Part shown: positions 1 through 5,472 of the stretch, one piece after another
How the letters are laid out: each line of letters starts with the position of its first letter
Position numbering within the stretch: position 1 is the first letter of the stretch
NCBI GenBank assembly: GCA_963582255.1
Contig: CAUZRD010000023.1
Span: forward strand, 1-17,971
DNA: 17,971 nucleotides
Reading direction: 5' to 3'
Source: CAUZRD01 sp963582255
GTDB taxonomy: Bacteria; Pseudomonadota; Alphaproteobacteria; Rhizobiales; TMED25
Translations under genes and position numbers: made by a program
Notes under the pieces: model-generated
Told to the model about the DNA's origin: nothing
Databases searched by the model: none
Seen by the model: only the letters and a program-made list of their open reading frames with translations

Positions 1-26
1 AAAGAGAGCCTGACCAAGCATCAACA

Positions 27-49
27 CCGGAGCAGCTCTGCTGCACCGG
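27..49. other. hairpin below the DUF1902-like gene
   Basis: The arms CCGG-A-GCAGC (27-36) and GCTGC-A-CCGG (40-49) pair with a single A/A mismatch around a TCT loop. On the minus strand the hairpin lies about 40 bases past the stop of the small gene at 87-260, so it could stabilise or end that transcript. No run of T follows on either strand, so it is not a standard intrinsic terminator. Confidence 0.35.
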
Positions 50-86
50 CATGACAAATGCTATTTTATCAGATTATTTTAAATCT

Positions 87-260
87 TCACAAAGTGGATT
101 TTGGCTCCGGCATCAAGGTCGGAATACGCTCATCCACCATTCGGAACAGCTCATCAAGTCCCGATGCCCTGGCTTCAAGCCCAGGTATGGAAGACTCGGC
201 AACATAGAATACGCCCTGAGTGTCATCGTGGCGCACGGTTACAGATACATTGTGCGGCAT
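87..260 (-). CDS. small DUF1902-like protein
   Basis: A 57-residue protein. Its pattern is an N-terminal beta strand (VSVTVRHD), a turn, then FYVAESSIPGLEARASGLDEL and a short helix. This matches the DUF1902 / HicB-like fold seen in small orphan or antitoxin-like proteins, in which a beta hairpin ends in a conserved 'PGL' and is followed by a helix. I chose the ATG at 260 because GGGAGGG lies 6 bases before it; a TTG five codons upstream is part of that ribosome-binding region and is unlikely to be used. No HicA-type toxin gene is visible nearby, and the left edge is only 86 bases away. The molecular function is unknown. The family call is from memory of the pattern, and an antitoxin role is only a possibility. 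Confidence 0.6.
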   Translation of the reverse strand: MPHNVSVTVRHDDTQGVFYVAESSIPGLEARASGLDELFRMVDERIPTLMPEPKSTL

Positions 261-358
261 ATTTTGCCCTCCCAACTATGAGAGCATGTTGACCCAAGAT
301 CCTAAAGCTAAGCTTAACCGAGACAAAAAAATTATCGCCGGTACGATGGCATTACGAT

Positions 359-378
359 CTATCTTGCGCGCAAGATAG
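359..378. repeat. 20-bp perfect palindrome
   Basis: CTATCTTGCG followed by CGCAAGATAG is a perfect 10+10 inverted repeat with no loop. It lies between the start of the small gene at 260 and the terminator of ribF. No T-run follows it on either strand, so it looks more like a binding site for a dimeric protein than a terminator. It is about 100 bases upstream of the small gene's start codon, a possible operator position. Confidence 0.6.
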
Positions 379-382
379 GATA

Positions 383-412
383 CAAGAAAAAAGACGGACT
401 CCTAAAGTCCGG
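383..412 (-). terminator. rho-independent terminator of ribF
   Basis: Read on the minus strand, the stem CGGACT/AGTCCG (395-411, five-base loop) is followed directly by TCTTTTTTCTTG. This begins about 25 bases beyond the ribF stop codon and is a typical intrinsic terminator. Confidence 0.75.
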
Positions 413-434
413 CCTAAAATATCTTCTAGACGCG

Positions 435-1385
435 TTAAGCAAGCAGATCTCCAACGCCGAGCTCGGCCAAGCATTTGCGAGCCTGTTCGCAATCTCGGTC
501 TATCTGCTCGCGCAGTTCTAGTTCATCCTCAAACGAACAATCAGGCCGTAGAAATCCAGCAAACTCAATCTCAACCTGCCGACCATATAGATCACCCTCA
601 AAATTAAACAAGAATGTTTCTAAAAATGGCTCAGTGCCCTGAAAGGTTGGCCGGCTACCATAATAAGCCGCTCCCCCATAGACTTTATCATCCACATGCG
701 CCCGCACCGCATATATGCCATGTGCCAAGGTTAAACCCGGATCAAGTGTCATATTAATAGTCGGAAAACCAAGATCTCGTCCGCGCCTATCGCCTTCGAT
801 CACCGTTGAAGCTAATCTCCAGCGATAGCCGAGCATACTCACGGCCTCATCCAAGTTACCTTCCTGCAGAAGCTTGCGAATACGGGTTGATGAATAAACC
901 ACACCGCCAAGGCTACCCTGCGGCTTAACAATGGTTACCTCCATCCCATTTTCTTGTCCCAAATCTTTTAGTATATCGGCATTACCTTGCCGCTTGGTTC
1001 CAAATCTATAGTCCCAGCCAGCAATCACATGGCAAGCACCTATCCTATCGCTCAATACCTGTTTAACGAATTCGCCCGGCGTCAGAGCAGCAAGGGCAGC
1101 ATCGAACGGCACAATAAAAGCGACATCCACTCCAATCCTCTTTAACAATCTTAACTTCAAGGGCTTAGGTGTTAATCGGAAGAAATGGTTCTCCGGCGCA
1201 AAAAAAAGACGTGGGTGAGGATGAAACGTAATCACACCCGTGGGGACGCCATGATTTTTAGCTAGGCTTTTTGCAAGTGAAATAACCGCTTGGTGACCCC
1301 GATGGACCCCATCAAAATTTCCAAGCACGACCACCCCACCGCGCAAATGGTTGGGTACCAGATCAAGATCAGTGACTACATCCAT
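435..1385 (-). CDS. ribF: bifunctional riboflavin kinase / FMN adenylyltransferase
   Basis: RibF phosphorylates riboflavin to FMN and then adenylates FMN to FAD in the cytoplasm. The 316-residue length is normal for the family. The N-terminal FAD-synthetase domain shows the nucleotidyltransferase signature NFDGVHRGH (residues 23-31), the HPHP segment (about 55-58) and the YSSTRIR motif (164-170). The C-terminal riboflavin-kinase domain begins near residue 185 and carries GRDLGFPTIN (202-211), the flavin-kinase signature that binds ATP/Mg. No strong Shine-Dalgarno sequence precedes the ATG. The gene stands alone with its own terminator. A HAD-family phosphatase gene lies 436 bases upstream on the same strand, an adjacency seen in other alphaproteobacteria. 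FAD made here would serve the flavoproteins GlcD and GlcE elsewhere in the window. Confidence 0.95.
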   Translation of the reverse strand: MDVVTDLDLVPNHLRGGVVVLGNFDGVHRGHQAVISLAKSLAKNHGVPTGVITFHPHPRLFFAPENHFFRLTPKPLKLRLLKRIGVDVAFIVPFDAALAALTPGEFVKQVLSDRIGACHVIAGWDYRFGTKRQGNADILKDLGQENGMEVTIVKPQGSLGGVVYSSTRIRKLLQEGNLDEAVSMLGYRWRLASTVIEGDRRGRDLGFPTINMTLDPGLTLAHGIYAVRAHVDDKVYGGAAYYGSRPTFQGTEPFLETFLFNFEGDLYGRQVEIEFAGFLRPDCSFEDELELREQIDRDCEQARKCLAELGVGDLLA

Positions 1386-1821
1386 TACATAAACAACAGA
1401 AAATTGATACCAGTTGACAGGTAAAGCCTTTTTGCGCAGAGCAAGGCCAAGGCGCTCATAGGCGATTCAAGTCATCATTCATATCTGTGCAATCTCGACC
1501 CTATCAGAGACCGTGGCGACACTAATGCGCGTTTCAAATAGGAGCAAGCGTACGAATCAACTGATTCGAACGGCTGGTTTTTATAGATTTATATCTAGAC
1601 GTGCTGGATTCGTGCCCAAGTATAGTTGATTTCGTTACATATTAATTAGATGCACTTAAAACATCGACAATAGAACCACCGCCGTTGCCCTTACAATCCG
1701 CGTTCAACATTATGATGTCAGTTAAGACTTGCACAAAAAAACAGCTCTCTGAAAGGCCCACCCCTGACTCGTACCGAGATTACCTCAGCAGACGCAGACA
1801 TGCTTTTCAGCTAAGATACAT
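1386..1821. other. gene-free spacer between ribF and the HAD gene
   Basis: This spacer of 436 bases has no convincing coding sequence. A plus-strand frame at 1685-1936 is open, but its translation has no recognisable pattern and its end runs antisense into the HAD gene. The one clear structural element is the inverted repeat at 1553-1568. I found no tRNA cloverleaf and no terminator with a T-tract for the HAD gene. Confidence 0.5.
1553..1568. repeat. 7-bp-arm inverted repeat
   Basis: CGAATCA-AC-TGATTCG is a perfect inverted repeat with a two-base centre, a shape typical of a dimeric regulator site. It lies about 170 bases upstream of the ribF start on that gene's coding strand. No regulator can be assigned. 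Confidence 0.35.
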
Positions 1822-2703
1822 TTACCAACAAAGTGATTTCTGCACGCCAATTGGCGGGCGCGAGCTTGCAGCGACAAGAGATAAAATACGCTCAAAATCA
1901 ATGTTCTGCCCCCTAGTAGACACATCACTCCAATGAATACCGCTAGCTATAAACATAGAGTCAACTCCAAATTTTGCCGCACCTTCAATATCCGTTTTTA
2001 AACCATCACCAATGGCGAGGACTTGACCTCGGCTGGGTAATTTAGGCATCCCCAAAGCAAGCCGTTTCAGCGCCAATTCATAGATAGGCCGATGTGGTTT
2101 TCCGACATAAAATACATTTCCACCCATTTTTGCATAGGCCTCGGCCAACGCACCCGCGCACGGCACCAAGATTCCTCCACGATTAACTACCAGATCAGGA
2201 TTTGCACAGATAAGCCCGACCTGCCGTGCGGCTAAATCCTGAAACATCTCTTCATAGTCGGCGACACTCTCGCATACATCATTCTCAAGACCTGTACACA
2301 GGACGATCTTCGCACGAGCCGGCTCCACTTCATCAAATTTTAAATCGGCGAAGAGCGACCGATCACGGTCAGGGCCAATATGGCATATGAGTTGCCCCTC
2401 ATACTGTTTTAGAAGACTTCGCGTCGCATCTCCCGATGTGACGACAACATCATAGGCCTCATCGGATACCCCAAGCTGCTTCAGTTGTTGTTGAACTGGT
2501 GCTGCGGGGCGCGGGGCGTTGGTAATCAGGGCAACCCGCCCTCCAGAATGACGAAACTGAATAAGCGCATCAATCGGCTCGTTGAATGCATGCACCCCAT
2601 TGTGAACCACACCCCACACATCACACAGCCAAATGGGATAGCGCTCTTTCAGAACGCGGATATTTGGCAGCAATGGGATTGCACCGTGGGACATGATGCG
2701 CAT
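1822..2703 (-). CDS. HAD-superfamily class IIA hydrolase (TIGR01459-like)
   Basis: A 293-residue cytosolic phosphatase-type protein. Motif I is DVWGVVHNG (residues 28-36), with the nucleophile Asp28. Motif II is in ITNAPR (60-65). The class IIA substrate-specificity cap occupies the middle of the protein. GKPHRPIY (201-208) holds the motif III lysine, and GDGLKTDIEGA (232-242) is motif IV, which binds Mg. The combination 'DVWGV.HNG' and 'GKPH.PIY' is typical of the alphaproteobacterial TIGR01459 family, related to NagD/4-nitrophenylphosphatase. The natural substrate is not established; a sugar phosphate or a nucleotide such as FMN has been suggested for relatives. The gene lies upstream of ribF in the same direction but is separated by 436 bases, so cotranscription is not evident. 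A second ATG three codons in is an alternative start; neither has a strong ribosome-binding site. Confidence 0.85.
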   Translation of the reverse strand: MRIMSHGAIPLLPNIRVLKERYPIWLCDVWGVVHNGVHAFNEPIDALIQFRHSGGRVALITNAPRPAAPVQQQLKQLGVSDEAYDVVVTSGDATRSLLKQYEGQLICHIGPDRDRSLFADLKFDEVEPARAKIVLCTGLENDVCESVADYEEMFQDLAARQVGLICANPDLVVNRGGILVPCAGALAEAYAKMGGNVFYVGKPHRPIYELALKRLALGMPKLPSRGQVLAIGDGLKTDIEGAAKFGVDSMFIASGIHWSDVSTRGQNIDFERILSLVAASSRPPIGVQKSLCW

Positions 2704-3434
2704 CTAACCGAATTTTGAAACAATTGATACGTTTTCATAACATCTTCGATTAGACCGCGGCTCAGGATCATCGCGCCGTCGAACTAGATCTTAACCCCAT
2801 ATCTCGTGTGATTGCCCTCGCGAATAAGACTCAGTTGAACCAGATGCAGCAAGCTAAGGATTGTTATCGTTATAGCCTCGCCTCTCCCAAAATCGAGCTA
2901 GATCAAAAATACCACCTAATGCCTAACCGGTTAAAATGATCCTGGTAATCACCATTGCACTTGCATATCAAGTTGGAGTGCCTTTCATCACTAATAATAA
3001 TTCCTTAATTTTTTAAAATTCATCCTCTTAGAACAATGATGACTAATTTCATTAATCTTGGTTAAACCAGCAGTGATTGAACAAAGCCTTGGTAGTAACA
3101 GCCCCACCGAACCCTCGCCGCACCAAATGCGTCGCTTTATGTATTCCGCTATAGCTCATTAATGTGGCAACCATAGGGTACACTAGCGAATGTTTTTTCA
3201 GCTAAAGTTTTAGGGTGACACCACCTGTTCAGCCGCATATCAACCACCTCTTCGGGTGGCCACAGGCACCTGGACTATGCGCCGCCCTTCATGCCGGTAG
3301 CAGTTGTTAGCGGCGGATTTTAGAGATACCAAACTAAACTCGTGCTGAAACTCTGACCTACTTACGCCGCGCGTGTCAGCCTATTTGCGCCATCTGGTTC
3401 ATGCCCTAGCCTTGCGGTATGGAGTTTTAGACGC
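2704..3434. other. long gene-free spacer, probably eroded sequence
   Basis: A stretch of 731 bases with stops in all frames and no recognisable gene. It contains a 10-bp palindrome TAACCGGTTA (2924-2933), an AT-rich inverted repeat AATTTT-TT-AAAATT (3007-3020), and a cluster of potential stems at 3202-3321 listed separately. The composition resembles decayed coding DNA rather than a regulatory region, but no ancestral gene could be identified. Confidence 0.4.
3202..3321 (+). other. segment with nested stems; candidate structured RNA or relic
   Basis: Several pairings occur close together: CTAAA/TTTAG (3202-3213); GGTG/CACC (3214-3225); an outer stem CGCATA (3234-3239) with TATGCG (3276-3281) enclosing CCACC/GGTGG (3244-3259) and CAGG/CCTG (3263-3272); then CCGCC (3282-3286) with GGCGG (3312-3316), followed by ATTTTAG. 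The enclosed-two-hairpin layout is suggestive of a folded RNA. It matches no RNA family I can name, and individual stems are short. The strand is a guess from the short T-run after the last stem. Confidence 0.2.
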
Positions 3435-3650
3435 ATGATAATACTGACCGTCGTTGCCGATAAAGCCAACCCGACCTTGCTTCCCGAACTAAACCCGAAC
3501 AAGCGCGACGCTATGCCCTACATAGCGGACATCACAGGCACCACATATGAATATGTCTGCAACACCATAAAAGCTTTAGCTGCGGGCGATTATTTAGAAA
3601 CTGACGTCCATAGATTTTTTGCTATGATCCCCAAGAAACCTTCTGGATAA
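3358..3650 (+). pseudogene. possible Crp/Fnr-type HTH domain fragment
   Basis: The frame is open from just after a stop near 3357 to the TAA at 3648-3650; an ATG at 3435 would give 71 residues. The segment YIADITGTTYEYVCNTIKAL (coded at about 3516-3575) resembles the C-terminal winged helix of Crp/Fnr regulators, where the pattern 'DIADYLGLT.ETVSRTL..L' forms the helix-turn-helix. The cyclic-nucleotide-binding-like domain expected upstream is absent, and the DNA before it shows no match. I read it as the surviving 3' end of a decayed regulator gene. A real small protein is possible but less likely, since no good ribosome-binding site precedes the ATG. Confidence 0.4.
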
Positions 3651-3688
3651 AGAACCTTTCAGTTAGACAACCTCAATGGAGAAAGACG

Positions 3689-4162
3689 ATCGCTGAAAAC
3701 ATTACAATCCGATTAGCCAATCCCGCGGATGAGGCTGGCTGGCGCAAGCTATGGGCCGGCTATCTCGATTTTTACAAAGAAACTCTCCCCGAAACCGTTA
3801 CAGCAAATACCTGGGCGAAAATCACTAACAATACGGCGACCCATCTATGCTCACTGGTTGCACGGCATACCGACCACGGACTGGTTGGTATGCTCAACTA
3901 TATTCTGCATGACGTCACATGGAGCAAGGCACCTGTCTGCTATCTGGAAGACCTCTATGTCGTGGGTGAGATGCGCGGACAGGGAATCGGCAGAGCGTTA
4001 ATTGAAAACCTTACCTCACGCGGCCGCGAAGCAGGTTGGCATCGAATTTACTGGACGACAGCCCGGGACAATACCAAGGCACAAATTCTATACGACAAGA
4101 TTTCCGACCGTACGGGGTGGGTACTATATGATATCGATCTGCCCCATACCGATCGGGCCTAA
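3689..4162 (+). CDS. GNAT-family N-acetyltransferase lacking a normal start codon
   Basis: The frame is uninterrupted from 3614 to the TAA at 4160-4162. From the ATC codon at 3689 it gives 157 residues, the usual length for a single-domain GNAT. It runs from an N-terminal beta strand (ITIRLANPADEAGW), through the YLDFYKETLPE helix region, YLEDLYV (about residues 85-91) and the acetyl-CoA pyrophosphate loop RGQGIG (96-101), to a C-terminal YWTTARDNTKAQILYD helix and a final TGWVLYD strand. The family transfers an acetyl group from acetyl-CoA to an amine; the substrate here is unknown. No ATG, GTG or TTG occurs in frame before residue 68. GGAG at 3678-3681 sits 7 bases before ATC GCT GAA, exactly where an ATG would be expected. 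Either ATG mutated to ATC, making a nascent pseudogene, or a rare non-AUG start is used. Starting at the ATG at 3890 would remove the N-terminal half of the fold. Confidence 0.7.
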   Translation: MAENITIRLANPADEAGWRKLWAGYLDFYKETLPETVTANTWAKITNNTATHLCSLVARHTDHGLVGMLNYILHDVTWSKAPVCYLEDLYVVGEMRGQGIGRALIENLTSRGREAGWHRIYWTTARDNTKAQILYDKISDRTGWVLYDIDLPHTDRA

Positions 4163-4242
4163 TTGGATCTGATCTGCGACTTGTTACGGGTTAAAATACT
4201 GCTACCCTGTAATTTATTCGCCAGTTCTTCAATCTTACCATC
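4159..4242 (-). pseudogene. possible C-terminal relic of a class III aminotransferase
   Basis: On the minus strand an open stretch translates to DGKIEELANKLQGSS and ends at TAG (4159-4161), overlapping the 3' end of the GNAT gene on the other strand. It resembles the last helix of class III aminotransferases and lies 3' of the N-terminal fragment at 4335-4517, the order expected if the middle of the gene was deleted. The match is short and the reading is tentative. Confidence 0.22.
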
Positions 4243-4334
4243 TACGGCACAACCGCTGTTGCCATGATATTTCTAATAAGCCGATCAAGCATTAGCTCAC
4301 CAAAATCCACTCAGCACACATCTTTTATAAGCGC

Positions 4335-4517
4335 TCAGACGCGGCCGAACAGAACCTCCCGTCCCTCAAAGGTATAGTAGTTCATGCCCTTGGCGCGGGA
4401 GACCAACCGTGAATTTTTCTTAAAACTCCGATTAGCTGTGAACGGCAACCAAGGTACGCCCGGATCATTGGTCAACTGCAGACCCTGCGGATTGATGGCA
4501 TTCGATGATTGCATCAT
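4335..4517 (-). pseudogene. truncated omega-amino-acid:pyruvate aminotransferase, N-terminal piece
   Basis: About 60 residues from an ATG at 4517, preceded by GGAAA, to a TGA at 4335-4337. The core LTNDPGVPWLPFTANRSFKK, followed by SRLVSRAKGMNYY and the strand EGREVL, closely follows the N terminus of beta-alanine (omega-amino acid):pyruvate transaminases. In those the pattern is 'ND..A.WMPFTANR.FK..PRL...A.GM.Y....GR.VLDG..GLWC'. The match breaks directly after GREVL, where the family continues with DG...GLWC; here FGRV and a stop follow. All of the PLP-binding and catalytic part (about 380 residues) is missing, so the product cannot be an enzyme. The intact enzyme would move amino groups from beta-alanine or similar amines to pyruvate, giving L-alanine, a theme shared with ald in this window. 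Confidence 0.65.
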
Positions 4518-4849
4518 CGCATTTCCAATCAATATTGAAAATCTTGCTTGACGGTCTGCAATTAGCCACACGTCACGGGCTACACTAAATATATTTAATA
4601 TGCGTCAAATACCCCTACAAACACCGCATGATATTATGCCATGCCACGGCGGACCCATGGGACGCGGATAGGCATTTTACAGTTTGAGTGTCTTTGCCAA
4701 GTACGCGCTGGTAGCTTTGGCGCTCACATAAATGGACAAAATGGCTTTAGCCCATGCGTAGGTCATCGGCCAGAATTAAACTTATTACCGTACTACTCGC
4801 CGTTTCCGCGTTAACCATAATCAGTGTTATATTAAGATAATAATTCCGT

Positions 4850-4869
4850 TATATAGTAAAAACTATATA
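4850..4869. repeat. AT-rich inverted repeat upstream of the groE promoter
   Basis: TATATAGT-AAAA-ACTATATA has perfect 8-bp arms about 70 bases before the -35 box. It may be a bend, a protein site or chance in an AT-rich patch; nothing assigns a function. Confidence 0.3.
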
Positions 4870-4940
4870 TATTACAATGGTTTATAAATATATATTTACG
4901 CTCATCAAAGCTATATTTTTAGTAATTCGTGCTCAGCCCC

Positions 4941-4968
4941 TTGACACTTCAAATCATATTTATTATTT
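4941..4968 (+). promoter_or_regulatory. groESL promoter
   Basis: A perfect -35 box TTGACA (4941-4946), in the context CCCCTTGACA that also suits an RpoH -35 (CTTGA). An AT-rich -10 region follows: TTATTT at 4963-4968 gives a 16-bp spacer, while TATTAT at 4961-4966 gives 14. Transcription would start near 4975, just before or inside the CIRCE element, as is usual for HrcA-controlled groE operons. Confidence 0.55.
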
Positions 4969-4980
4969 GCCAAATAACTG

Positions 4981-5007
4981 CTGGCACCCACCTAGTGAGA
5001 GTGCTAA
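4981..5007 (+). promoter_or_regulatory. CIRCE element (HrcA operator)
   Basis: The right arm GAGTGCTAA (4999-5007) matches the CIRCE consensus exactly. Exactly nine bases earlier lies CTGGCACCC (4981-4989), which agrees with the left arm TTAGCACTC at six of nine positions. Alphaproteobacterial CIRCE copies often begin CTGGCACTC, which would leave one mismatch. The spacing of 9-N9-9 and the position 49 bases before the groES start make the call secure. HrcA would repress groESL here in the absence of heat stress. Confidence 0.88.
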
Positions 5008-5055
5008 CAGCTCATCTTTAAATGTAAATCCAAAGACCAAACTGGGAGACCACAT

Positions 5056-5382
5056 ATGAGCTTTCGTCCCCTACATGACCGCGTACTTGTACGCCGTCTC
5101 GAGGAAGAGGAAAAATCTGCTGGCGGAATCATTATTCCCGATACTGCCAAAGAAAAGCCAAGCCAAGGCCAAGTCGTTGCTGTGGGACCTGGCGCACGTG
5201 ATGAAAGCGGCAAACGCGTTCCGATGGACGTCGAAGCCGGCACCCGTATCCTGTTTGGCAAATGGTCAGGCACAGAAGTCAAAGTCGATAATGAAGACCT
5301 TCTGATAATGAAGGAATCCGACATCATGGGTGTAATCGTGGAAAAAAAACCAGCACCAGCACCAAAATCGAAGAAAAAGTAA
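5056..5382 (+). CDS. groES: co-chaperonin GroES
   Basis: The 10-kDa lid of the GroEL chaperonin, a heptameric cytosolic ring that closes the folding chamber. The N terminus FRPLHDRVLVRR, the mobile loop with GGIIIPDTAKEKP (about residues 23-35), VVAVGPG and the C-terminal LLIMKESDIMGVI strand are all typical. The start ATG follows GGGAG by 7 bases. At 108 residues it is longer than most GroES (about 95-104) because of a Pro/Ala/Lys tail, EKKPAPAPKSKKK, after the last core strand. The first lysines of that tail are coded by a run of eight A (5342-5349). groEL follows after 90 bases, and both genes share the CIRCE-controlled promoter. Confidence 0.97.
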   Translation: MSFRPLHDRVLVRRLEEEEKSAGGIIIPDTAKEKPSQGQVVAVGPGARDESGKRVPMDVEAGTRILFGKWSGTEVKVDNEDLLIMKESDIMGVIVEKKPAPAPKSKKK

Positions 5383-5472
5383 AACTACCTAGTCTCAAAC
5401 GGCAGTTTTTATCCTATCAGGATCAACACACTCCGTCACACGCGGAGCTTATTAAGAAGAGGTTAAACAGCA

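Larger units (their letters stand above)
4518..5055. other. AT-rich spacer upstream of groES
   Basis: No gene is supported in these 538 bases. A plus-strand frame at 4877-5059 is open but crosses the groE promoter and CIRCE element and codes nothing recognisable. The part before about 4,800 resembles eroded coding DNA. From 4,820 to 4,920 it becomes very AT-rich, with the inverted repeat at 4850-4869. The last 115 bases carry the groE promoter, operator and ribosome-binding site. Confidence 0.5.

Noticed and set aside
1551..1580. Possible tRNA T-arm (GATTCGAAC)
   Set aside because: The surrounding sequence does not form a cloverleaf with an acceptor stem or an anticodon arm; the match comes from the inverted repeat.
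1685..1936. Plus-strand open frame of 83 codons between ribF and the HAD gene
   Set aside because: The translation shows no family pattern, its last 115 bases run antisense through the HAD gene, and no ribosome-binding site precedes it.
3120..3430. Possible insertion-sequence remnant
   Set aside because: I found no transposase motif in any frame, no terminal inverted repeats and no flanking duplication; the stems are reported as structure only.
3729..4001. Plus-strand open frame of 90 codons overlapping the GNAT gene
   Set aside because: It is an out-of-frame reading of the GNAT gene. At first the pair suggested a frameshifted GNAT, but the frame ending at 4162 is continuous back to 3614, so no frameshift is needed.
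4877..5059. Plus-strand open frame of 60 codons before groES
   Set aside because: It crosses the groE promoter, the CIRCE element and the groES ribosome-binding site, and codes nothing recognisable.
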